The notes under the pieces are model-generated. The model did no database searches. It saw only the letters and a program-made list of their open reading frames with translations, and was not told the DNA's origin. DNA of 64,000 bases from assembly GCA_964508975.1 (NCBI GenBank), contig CAZDVQ010000020.1, positions 6,465 to 70,464 of the forward strand, written 5' to 3'. Source of the stretch: CAZDVQ01 sp964508975 (GTDB lineage Bacteria > Bacteroidota > Bacteroidia > Chitinophagales > Saprospiraceae). The position numbers and the translations under genes were made by a program. Positions 55,901 to 63,098 of this stretch are shown here, in pieces (the stretch's first letter is position 1; the number at the start of each line of letters is the position of its first letter).

Positions 55901-56957
55901 AATCACAACTTCAGGTAGTGGCAACAACCCACCTTTTGCTGGTGATGATTTTGAAATTACCGAAATGAACACTCCTGTAACTGGCAACGTATTACCTAAC
56001 GACGGCGATCCAGACGGTAACGCCATTAACGTGGTGACTTTGCCAATAGAGAACCCTGCAAACGGTACTGTAGTTATTTCAGCTAACGGTAACTTCACAT
56101 ACACACCAAACACCGGTTTCACTGGTCCTGACCAATTCGTTTATGAAATTTGTGACAACGGCGTACCTTCTTTGTGTGCCGAGGCTACTGTTTACATCTT
56201 GGTTAATCCAGCTACACAAATCTGTGTTTCTCCAAAAGTATTCTTACAAGGTTCTTACAACTCAACTGCCGACTCATTGCGCATGTACAACCGCATCCGT
56301 GTTTGTCCAAGTGCTGGCGGTACAACTGTAATTCCTAATGCTCAGCCATTCAACGTAGCACCTTACAACTACGCTGGTACTGAAACTTTAACTTCACAGC
56401 GTACCGATATGGTTGACTGGGTATTGGTAGAATTGAGAAGCTCTTCATGTGATGGCGATGTTGTTTTGAAAGCTCCTGGTATCTTGACCCGTAGCGGTAA
56501 TATCTACAACACAAGTGGCGATACCGTATTCTGCTTGCCTTATGTACCGGGTGATACTATCTGGGTGGCTATTCACCACAGAAACCACTTGGCTGCTTTG
56601 TACCCAGTTGGCTTTACAAATCCAGCTGCTGTAAATGTTGCTGACTTCCGTCGTACAAATGGTTACCAATTAGGTTCTGGTGCTACAGCAACCCTTGGTC
56701 AACGTCAAATTGGTACTAATGGTGGTACTGTATACGGTTTAGCTGCAGGTAATGCGGTTCAATTCAATGGTGGTACAGCTATTGGTCACCAGTACGATAT
56801 TAACGCGATTGACTTGATTCCGCTTTCACAACAGTTTAGTTTGTTTGCTGCCTATATGTTAGGTGACTACAACATGGACTGTGACTGTAACGCTGCTGAT
56901 ACAGGCGTATTTGCTCCTAACTTTAACCAGTTCTCGGCTGCGGACGGTTGTAACTAA
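52962..56957 (+). CDS. Secreted cadherin-like repeat protein with shared N- and C-terminal modules
   Basis: A 1,331-residue exported protein. A signal peptide (LATTLILLVLATGLSAQ) is followed by a beta-rich domain (about 25-185) shared with the proteins at 57559 and 63099 (GVRF, TNTLRVKIQA, TASWTFRFTFN, LQNP, IVSYGI, EFDIISY). Nine cadherin-like domains of about 100 residues follow, arranged as three A-B-C triplets, with calcium-type NDxDPDGD loops. The C-terminal module (about 1085-1331) is that of the giants: KVFLQGSYN, TDMVDWVLVELR, HHRNHLAALYPV and the end GDYNMDCDCNAAD. No type A/B sorting domain is seen. It carries both the N-terminal module of its downstream neighbours and the C-terminal module of its upstream neighbour, so it links the two groups. 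Confidence 0.88.
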   Translation: MKKLISALATTLILLVLATGLSAQTGKLAGVRFYDVSTDCYTNTLRVKIQATSEQATAFQTASWTFRFTFNRNMLQNPRKVTPVPVSLDGNHTLTQQYSPTDNDTIVSYGIVSLFPVATLQPGVWTTMAELEFDIISYNAGAVANCINFVWQEDTDVVPTVGQEYISLFSQPSLNIVTYGNEFTCISPNCAPIAVNDINATFVGIPVSGDVSTNDYDPNGDPLTFTLLTPPSAGTLTSFNPDGSYVFNPPTTPGEVTFTYVACDNGTPALCDTADVVIQVLNLPDDTKNEPPTANDDYNITLMDTPIDGNVLNNDQDIDGDNIVLNTTPIDQPNHGTVTISPNGDYTYTPATGYLGQDTFVYSICDDGFPVLCDTATVVILVLPDNGDNYPPFAGDDFGIGEINEPITLNILPNDGDPNGDPITVNTTPIDQPNHGTVTILPNGDIIYTPFGGYFGPDEFVYEICDNGTPALCAQATVYLLVAPANQPPVAINDINATLVNTQVFINVLTNDFDPDGDPITVNPLLVSGPVNGSLINGTINGQYMYMPNTDYVGQDSFVYVICDNAAIALCDTATVYITIVDLPTSNNNPPIANNDAFVTVLNTGFNSTVINNDSDPDGDAIAVTTTLLGLPLNGTVTNLTSAGTFTYTPDNGFTGSDQFTYILCDNGSPVLCDTALVEVIILPGDVDNNPPFAADDFGTGEINTNIVGNVLPNDYDVDGDPITLNTTPIEAPFNGTVVVLPNGTYTYTPNTGYIGPDQFVYEICDNGTPALCAQATVYLLVFPNNQPPVAVNDINATYVDVPVGGNVITNDYDLDGGTLTANTTPIVLPMTGANVIINANGDYSYQPAAGFVGTDEFQYAICDNGVPSLCDTATVFITIIAEPGSGNNPPVAHNDYNVTLVNTPVSANALNNDADPDGDAITATTTLIVGPAHGTATITAPGVYTYTPSTGYEGMDQFTYRICDNGTPVLCDTAIVFIEITTSGSGNNPPFAGDDFEITEMNTPVTGNVLPNDGDPDGNAINVVTLPIENPANGTVVISANGNFTYTPNTGFTGPDQFVYEICDNGVPSLCAEATVYILVNPATQICVSPKVFLQGSYNSTADSLRMYNRIRVCPSAGGTTVIPNAQPFNVAPYNYAGTETLTSQRTDMVDWVLVELRSSSCDGDVVLKAPGILTRSGNIYNTSGDTVFCLPYVPGDTIWVAIHHRNHLAALYPVGFTNPAAVNVADFRRTNGYQLGSGATATLGQRQIGTNGGTVYGLAAGNAVQFNGGTAIGHQYDINAIDLIPLSQQFSLFAAYMLGDYNMDCDCNAADTGVFAPNFNQFSAADGCN
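53531..56215 (+). repeat. Cadherin-like A-B-C triplet, three copies
   Basis: Nine domains in the order A-B-C three times; triplets begin near 53531, 54419 and 55319, about 890-900 bases each. A begins PIAVND/PVAIND/PVAVND; C always begins PPFAGDD or PPFAADD and ends CA(Q/E)ATVY instead of CDTA. Confidence 0.88.
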
Positions 56958-56979
56958 TTGAATATCACAGAAAATTTAT

Positions 56980-57015
56980 GGAGGGGATATGTGCAAACAT
57001 ATCCCCTCCTTTTTG
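56980..57015 (+). terminator. Rho-independent terminator
   Basis: GGAGGGGATATGT pairs perfectly over 13 bp with ACATATCCCCTCC across a four-base loop, followed by TTTTTG. It begins 23 bases after the stop of the preceding gene. Confidence 0.9.
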
Positions 57016-57034
57016 TATAAGCCTTTACCTCTCA

Positions 57035-57173
57035 TTGCGCCAGCGCTGCGAAGCAGTGGCCGAAGGCCAGACCGAAGCGTAGCGAGGGCCGAGCGAATAG
57101 CGAGCTGCGTAGCATAGCGGCGGCATCTTAACGCAAAATGTGCGTTAAGATGCCGGGCGCCCGCAAAAAAAAT
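57035..57173 (-). repeat. GC-rich structured intergenic element, copy K
   Basis: On the minus strand: a T-run, GCGGGCGCCC, a perfect 13-bp hairpin GGCATCTTAACGC/GCGTTAAGATGCC, GCTATGCTACGCAG, core CTCGCTATTCGCTCGG, hairpin TGGCC/GGCCA and CAGCGCTGGCGC. The rest of the 601-base gap (57174-57558) is AT-rich and holds only the next promoter. Confidence 0.82.
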
Positions 57174-57427
57174 AAAAAATGTGACATAGTTAAACTTACT
57201 AAGGATTAATTTTTCTTATGCTTGCTTCGCTATTATTATCGTCATGCTAAGATTCTAATTGAGGTTATGGCAACAAGCTAAGACTTAGAAGGAGGGTTGT
57301 ATTAAGTTAAAATTAAGTAATTTAATTTATTGCTAATGTCTTAAGTGTGCGTATTGCTGTAAGCCGTAATAATTCATTTTTTGAAAAATTGCTGCATTTA
57401 CATGCCTATAAATACAGAAGAAAGGCA

Positions 57428-57435
57428 TACATTTG
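57428..57435 (+). promoter_or_regulatory. -7 promoter element for the 1,374-residue protein gene
   Basis: TACATTTG, an exact TAnnTTTG match 124 bases before the ATG. A long leader, as for both giants. Confidence 0.45.
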
Positions 57436-57558
57436 CAGTTGAATTAGTTTTTTAGGATAATTGACTTGTAAAAGTGACAAAATTGAATTATCCGAGAATG
57501 CTAGTTCTAAGAGATTTTTACTCCCTCCGACTCAGAATTCATCCTAATTATTACCACA

Positions 57559-60500
57559 ATGAGGAACACGGTACTTAAATTCCTACTATTATTTGTTGCC
57601 TTTACGGTCGTTTCGACTGGCTTAAGTGCCCAAGGCAAGGACGTCGGTGTACGTTTCACGATGGACACTATCATTTGTCAAACCAATACCTTGCGGGTAC
57701 ATATCCAAGCAAGGAACTTGGAAGGCACAGCTTACAACCTTGCGTCAGGCTCTTTCCGTTTTCAATACAACGGCAACCAGCTTGCAAACCCAACGGTTTT
57801 TAACCCAACTCCTACTGGAGGTTCGCATACCATCCAGCAGCAAACCTCTGGCTGTACCGGTGACTTGATCACATCTTATGGTATTTTGGCCTTTGGGTTT
57901 CCTTTAGTTGCATTACCTGCAAATGCGAACTGGGTTACTTTGGGTACTATTCAATTCGACATCGTATCGTACATTGATTTAACCAACCCTAATTGTCTCG
58001 ACCTTGTTTGGGAAGTTGGTGCTGGTGTTTCTTGTACACCGACCGTTATGCAAGAGTACGTGAGTCTTTTTGACCAACCAGGTTTGAATATCATTGAATT
58101 TGGTAACTATTTCCCATGTATTCCTTATGCTTGTCAGTTGCCACAACTTGACACTGTTTACGTTACGATTCCACAAAACCCAGCTACTACTCCAGTATGT
58201 TTAGATGGTTCAGTGATTGAACTTCAGTCTGTAGGAAGTGTAAGTTTCTGTGATGCAGGTAATAATGTAGTTGGTACTGTCGGTTCTGTTGACACCTGTA
58301 TTAATTTATCTCCAGTTCCTAGTTTCTTCGGTAATGATACCATGTGCGTTATCCACTGTGATACTGCATTTGGTGTTTGTGACACTACAATTATCATATC
58401 TACGGTAAACCCAGTGTTGACCCTTGATACCATTCCAGTTACAATTCCCCAAGATGTACCCACAACCTTCTGTTATCCAAGTGTGGTAGACGTGCCGACC
58501 GTTGGCTCAGGTACGCTTTGTGCACAAGGTACAGATGTAACAGGTACACCATCTACCAACTCGGGGTGTATTACTTTAGACCCTACTGATGGCTTTACTG
58601 GCTACGACACTATTTGTGTCATTAACTGTCAGCAAGGATCAACAACATTATGTGATACAACAATCATCTTAATTACGGTTGTGCCGACACCGGATACTTT
58701 AGTCGTTACAACGCCTCCAGGAACTCCTATTGATACTTGTTTGACTAGCTTATTAGCTTTGCCAAATGGTGCTGGCGACGTAACTGTTTGCCAACAAGGT
58801 ACCAACGCAACCGTTACAACTACAAACGGTGATCCTTGTGTTTCTATCGCACCAGGCTCAGTGGTAGGTGTTGATTCACTTTGTGTGATCGTTTGTGATG
58901 CCGTTTTAACGGATATTTGTGATACATCAATCATCGTGGTAATTGTGACGCCTCCTGTTGATACTATTCCAGTTACTATTCCAAATGGCAGTGACTCTTT
59001 GGTTTGTATCAACAGTTTATTACAATTGCCTAACGGTGCTGGTCAATTCAGCATCTGTGGCCAAGGCCCACAAATTACCGTTGCAGGTACAAACAACAAC
59101 AGTTGTGTAACCGTAGCCGCTCCTCAAGGGTTTGTTGGTACTCAGGAAGTTTGTGTTGTATTCTGTGATACGGACCCTGTATTAGCTTCTTTAATATGTG
59201 ATACCACCATATTGGTTGTCACTTCTACACCTGACATTGATACCATTCACCTGACTACTACGCCAGGTACTCCAGTTGACTCTTGTTTAGTAGGGCCAAT
59301 CGTTATCGAATTGCCTTCAACTGTGGGTACTGCAAGTGTGTGTAGCCAAGGTACACAGAGCACTGTAACGACTGCGAACGGTTCTAACTGTATCGAAGTT
59401 ACTCCTGGCCCTGGTTTTGCGGGTGGTTCAGATACATTGTGCGTAATTTTCTGCGATGCAACACAAACAACCATTTGTGATACAACTGTAGTAATCGTTA
59501 CGATTACAGTTCCTACGTACCCAGTAGATACAGTATATGTGTACACGACACAAGGTGTTCCCACCGATACTTGTTTGACCTCTGCAACAGTACAGTTGCC
59601 AACCGTAACAGGTGCTACCGTAATCCAGAACGGAACGGATGTAACTGCAACAATCGGTGCTCCAAATAACTGTATTGATTTAGTACCTACACCTGGTTTT
59701 GTAGGTGTTGATACTATTGTTGTAGTACACAACAATGGCCCATTCATCGCCGATACAACTATTATTATTGTGGTTGTAACGCCGCCAGTTGATACTGTTC
59801 CAGTTACAATTCCTAACGGTACAGATTCTGTACTTTGCTTGAATAGCATACTTCAGTTGCCAAATGGCACTGGAACCTTCTCTGTCTGTGGTCAAGGAAC
59901 TGACGTTACGGTTGCTGGTACGAATGCCGACCCATGTGTAACTATTTCTGCTCCTCAAGGCTTTGTTGGTACACAAACCGTTTGTGTAATCCTTTGCGAT
60001 AGCGACCCAGTGCTTTCAACCATCATTTGTGATACTACATTCATCGTAGTTACATCTACGCCTGATGTTGACACTATTCCATTGGTTACCACTCCTGGTA
60101 CTCCAGTTGATACTTGTTTAACGGCTCCTGTTACTGTAGAATTACCTAACGGTGTTGGTAGTGCAACTGTTTGTGGCCAAGGAGCAAACAGCACTGTAAC
60201 TGTAACCAATAACTCTAACTGTATCACGGTTACGCCTAACCCTGGTTTTGTTGGTGGTCCAGACATTTTATGTGTAGTATTCTGCGACTCCGTAGAAACT
60301 GCTATCTGTGATACTACCTATATTACCCTGACAGTATTGATTCCAGTTGATGTTGACACTGTTTACATCCCAATGGATAGCACCGCCAATTACTGCTATG
60401 GTGACTTAATCCAAATCACAGGTGTAATCAGTACAACCGTATTCCAGAATGGTACAAACGTAACGGCTACTACAACCGATACTTGTATGACCATTACTTC

Positions 60501-61683
60501 TACGCCTGGTTTTGTTGGTGTAGAGACTATCGTAATCGTTTCAAATAACGGTACGAACAACGATACTTCTATCATCGTGGTAGTTTACTACCCACCAGTT
60601 GATACATTCCCTGTAACTTTCCCTGCTGGTACTCCTTCTAACCCATGTTTACCAAGCACTGTTTTACAGTTGCCAAATATCGGGGACGTAGTAATTTGTG
60701 ACCCAGGTACAAATGTTACCTTGACCGCTAATGACGGTGATCCTTGCTTGACCATTACACCTAACCCTGGTTTTGCTGGAAATGATACACTTTGCGTGAT
60801 TTTCTGTGATACAATCAGTGGTGTAATTATCTGTGATACGACAATTATTCCTGTAACTGTAGTTCCAGTGGTTGATACCATCGTTATTACAGTTCCTCCT
60901 GGAACTCCAATCGACACTTGCTTGACTAGCCCATTGGTTACCTTAAGTGGCCCTGCTGATACTTTGTTCTTCTGTGAGCCGGTTTCTGGCAACCTTAATG
61001 TAGTAGTGACTAGCACTAGCTGTCTGACCGTTACGCCTGATTCTACATTCTTAGGCTCGGATACACTTTGTGTAATTATCTGCGACGGTAACGTTCCTCC
61101 AGTATGTGATACTACAATTATCATTGTAAACAGTGTGTTGGATCCTCCAACAGCTGTAGATGACCTAGATACAACGGATGTCAATACACCAGTTATTGTA
61201 AGCGTTTTGGGTAATGATATTGTACCAGGTACTTTGGATACTATTTATGTATCTAATAATCCAGGTAATGGTACGGCTACTGTCAATCCTAATGGAACGA
61301 TTACATACAACCCTAATCTTGACTTCTGTGGTACAGATGAGTTTGAGTATGTAATTTGTAACTTGGCTGGTTGTGATACAGCTACCGTAACCATCTCGAT
61401 TACTTGTCCTCCACCGCCGACGATTATCATTTACAATGCATTCTCGCCAAACGGTGATGGCAATAACGAAACATTTACGGTTGAGAACATTGAGTTCTAC
61501 CCAGATAACGAGTTGCGTATTTTCAACCGTTGGGGTAGCTTGGTTTACGAAACCGAAGGTTACTTGAATACTTGGGATGGTCAGTGGGAAGGCAAGGATC
61601 TTCCAGATGGTACTTACTACTACATCTTGAAAGTAGCAGCCTTGAATGAAACGTTTACTGGCTACGTTCAAATTGCCCGATAG
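57559..61683 (+). CDS. Secreted Cys-rich repeat protein with type B T9SS sorting domain
   Basis: A 1,374-residue exported protein. The signal peptide (FLLLFVAFTVVSTGLSAQ) is followed by the same N-terminal beta-rich domain as the gene upstream (GVRFTMD, TNTLRVHIQARN, SGSFRFQYN, QFDIVSY). Eleven repeats of about 80-95 residues follow (start DTIPVTIPxG, then TCLTS, LPNGxG, VCxQGT, a Cys, GFVG, LCVIFCD, ICDTT); most have six Cys. One cadherin-like domain (TAVDDLDTTDVNTPV) precedes the C-terminal type B (gliding-motility-associated, CHU_C) sorting domain: NAFSPNGDGNNETF, LRIFNRWGSLVYE, WDGQWEGKDLPDGTYYY. Type B cargo usually depends on a PorP/SprF-like protein, and one is encoded 38 bases downstream, so the two form an export unit. 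The function of the repeats is unknown. Confidence 0.9.
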   Translation: MRNTVLKFLLLFVAFTVVSTGLSAQGKDVGVRFTMDTIICQTNTLRVHIQARNLEGTAYNLASGSFRFQYNGNQLANPTVFNPTPTGGSHTIQQQTSGCTGDLITSYGILAFGFPLVALPANANWVTLGTIQFDIVSYIDLTNPNCLDLVWEVGAGVSCTPTVMQEYVSLFDQPGLNIIEFGNYFPCIPYACQLPQLDTVYVTIPQNPATTPVCLDGSVIELQSVGSVSFCDAGNNVVGTVGSVDTCINLSPVPSFFGNDTMCVIHCDTAFGVCDTTIIISTVNPVLTLDTIPVTIPQDVPTTFCYPSVVDVPTVGSGTLCAQGTDVTGTPSTNSGCITLDPTDGFTGYDTICVINCQQGSTTLCDTTIILITVVPTPDTLVVTTPPGTPIDTCLTSLLALPNGAGDVTVCQQGTNATVTTTNGDPCVSIAPGSVVGVDSLCVIVCDAVLTDICDTSIIVVIVTPPVDTIPVTIPNGSDSLVCINSLLQLPNGAGQFSICGQGPQITVAGTNNNSCVTVAAPQGFVGTQEVCVVFCDTDPVLASLICDTTILVVTSTPDIDTIHLTTTPGTPVDSCLVGPIVIELPSTVGTASVCSQGTQSTVTTANGSNCIEVTPGPGFAGGSDTLCVIFCDATQTTICDTTVVIVTITVPTYPVDTVYVYTTQGVPTDTCLTSATVQLPTVTGATVIQNGTDVTATIGAPNNCIDLVPTPGFVGVDTIVVVHNNGPFIADTTIIIVVVTPPVDTVPVTIPNGTDSVLCLNSILQLPNGTGTFSVCGQGTDVTVAGTNADPCVTISAPQGFVGTQTVCVILCDSDPVLSTIICDTTFIVVTSTPDVDTIPLVTTPGTPVDTCLTAPVTVELPNGVGSATVCGQGANSTVTVTNNSNCITVTPNPGFVGGPDILCVVFCDSVETAICDTTYITLTVLIPVDVDTVYIPMDSTANYCYGDLIQITGVISTTVFQNGTNVTATTTDTCMTITSTPGFVGVETIVIVSNNGTNNDTSIIVVVYYPPVDTFPVTFPAGTPSNPCLPSTVLQLPNIGDVVICDPGTNVTLTANDGDPCLTITPNPGFAGNDTLCVIFCDTISGVIICDTTIIPVTVVPVVDTIVITVPPGTPIDTCLTSPLVTLSGPADTLFFCEPVSGNLNVVVTSTSCLTVTPDSTFLGSDTLCVIICDGNVPPVCDTTIIIVNSVLDPPTAVDDLDTTDVNTPVIVSVLGNDIVPGTLDTIYVSNNPGNGTATVNPNGTITYNPNLDFCGTDEFEYVICNLAGCDTATVTISITCPPPPTIIIYNAFSPNGDGNNETFTVENIEFYPDNELRIFNRWGSLVYETEGYLNTWDGQWEGKDLPDGTYYYILKVAALNETFTGYVQIAR
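58150..61137 (+). repeat. Eleven Cys-rich coding repeats, including a duplicated triplet
   Basis: Units start near 58150, 58432, 58690, 58960, 59239, 59524, 59785, 60067, 60352, 60598 and 60871. Units 4-5-6 and 7-8-9 are copies of each other in order (about 825 and 813 bases). Units 6 and 9 have both lost four of the six cysteines. Confidence 0.82.
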
Positions 61684-61721
61684 TTCTCACTCCATTAAAT
61701 TAGTCTATTAAAGGTTATACT

Positions 61722-62723
61722 ATGAAAAACCTATTTATAAGCTGCGTATTCATCCTGGCATTTGTTGCTCAGGGCTTTGCTCAGCAAGATCCAATGAGTA
61801 CCAAGTATTTCTTCAATACGCTTGCTTACAACCCTGCTTATGCAGGTAGCAAAGGTGCTTTGAGTGCAGTATTGCACCACCGTAGCCAATGGTGGGGTGT
61901 TAACGGTGGCCCAACCACCCAAACATTCACGATTCACTCACCACTTCGTGGCGACCGCGTTGGTCTTGGTCTTGGTATCATCAACGATAATCTTGGCCCA
62001 ACCAACTCGTTCCATATCCAAACTGATTACTCATACCGTATTCCAATTGGTAAAAAGAGTCACTTGGCCGTGGGTTTGCAAGCTAGCATCATGAATTTCC
62101 GCTTGAACCGCGACAAGTTGAATCCACAAAATGCCAATGACTTGGCGTTTTATAACGCATCTAATCCTAGCCTTTGGTTGCCTAACTTTGGTGCTGGTAT
62201 TATGTACATGCATGAAAAATGGTACTTAGGTATATCTGCACCTAAGTTGTTGAACGGTGACCTTCGTAAAGGTGAAGTAAGCCCTAACGGCTTTATCGCT
62301 AGCCAATATCGTCACTATTTCATCGCTGGTGGATTGGCTTTGCCGATTAACTCAAATTTGGTATTTAAACCTTCTGCATTAGTTAAAATGGTTGACCTTT
62401 TTGAAGGTGATCGTGATAATGGTCTCAATGTAAATGCTCCTGCTGAATTTGATATTGATCTTTCTTTGTTGATCAATAAATCGCTTTGGGTTGGTACTGC
62501 ATTCCGTTCAGCTTTTGCTGCGGTTAACCGTACAAGTTCTACAGATTCATGGGATATTTGGGCATCTTACTTGTTCAAAAATGGCCTACGTGTAGGTGCT
62601 GCATTCGACATGCCTGTTAACGGCGTTATGCCTTACTACGGTGCTTCTTATGAATTGATGCTTGGTTACGACTTCTACTACCAACGCTCACGCATCATTA
62701 CACCTCGTTACCTCTACCTATAG
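61722..62723 (+). CDS. PorP/SprF family type IX secretion system membrane protein
   Basis: A 333-residue outer-membrane protein of the PorP/SprF family. After the signal peptide (NLFISCVFILAFVAQGFAQ) come the family landmarks: QDPMSTKYFFNTLAYNPAYAGSKG, HHRSQWWGVNGGPTTQTFTIHSPL, VGLGLGIINDNLGPTNSF and many amphipathic beta strands of a barrel. SprF in F. johnsoniae is needed for secretion of the adhesin SprB, and genes of this family commonly follow genes of type B cargo. The adjacent 57559-61683 gene is the obvious partner. A terminator follows. Confidence 0.93.
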   Translation: MKNLFISCVFILAFVAQGFAQQDPMSTKYFFNTLAYNPAYAGSKGALSAVLHHRSQWWGVNGGPTTQTFTIHSPLRGDRVGLGLGIINDNLGPTNSFHIQTDYSYRIPIGKKSHLAVGLQASIMNFRLNRDKLNPQNANDLAFYNASNPSLWLPNFGAGIMYMHEKWYLGISAPKLLNGDLRKGEVSPNGFIASQYRHYFIAGGLALPINSNLVFKPSALVKMVDLFEGDRDNGLNVNAPAEFDIDLSLLINKSLWVGTAFRSAFAAVNRTSSTDSWDIWASYLFKNGLRVGAAFDMPVNGVMPYYGASYELMLGYDFYYQRSRIITPRYLYL

Positions 62724-62743
62724 TAGAGCTTAGTTATACGATG

Positions 62744-62780
62744 AAAGGCAAGTATCGCAAGGTACTTGCCTTTTTTGTTT
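62744..62780 (+). terminator. Rho-independent terminator of the PorP/SprF family gene
   Basis: AAGGCAAGTA pairs with TACTTGCCTT over 10 bp, followed by TTTTTTGTTTTTG. It ends the unit of cargo gene plus PorP/SprF gene. Confidence 0.88.
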
Positions 62781-62896
62781 TTGTGGGCGCCTGCTGTGCC
62801 CTTCGAGCACAGCACCGGGCTATGCGCGGCTGCGCAAGCTTGTCCCTCGCTAACGCTTCGGGAGCGCCTCCGGCGCCCGCTACTATCCCTGGCGCT
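62781..62896 (+). repeat. GC-rich structured intergenic element, copy L
   Basis: TTTTTGTGGGCGCC, hairpin GCTGTGC/GCACAGC, GGGCTATGCGCGGCTGCGC, CCCTCGCTAACGCTTCGGGAGCGCC and TCCCTGGCGC at the end. The core is diverged. The remaining gap to the next gene (62897-63098) is AT-rich and holds its promoter. Confidence 0.7.
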
Positions 62897-63045
62897 TAGA
62901 TACGTGTTCTCTAGTAAAATATGCTTGTCACAGATTGTGTAATTTTCAAAAAAACATGATGGATTATTTTTTGCAAATCTTGGACTAGATGAATAATAAT
63001 TATATAAAACTTTGGTTTAGTGTGCCTTGGTGTTCCAAAAAACAT

Positions 63046-63053
63046 TATTTTTG
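63046..63053 (+). promoter_or_regulatory. Possible -7 promoter element for the last gene
   Basis: TATTTTTG, an exact TAnnTTTG match 53 bases before the ATG at 63099. Confidence 0.4.
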
Positions 63054-63098
63054 TAGCCTAGTATGTAATCCCAATTGAATTATTTATCGTCCCCGACT

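Noticed and set aside
8084..62896. GC-rich elements considered as insertion sequences
   Set aside because: They are 110-180 bp, have no transposase, no constant terminal inverted repeats and no evident target duplication.
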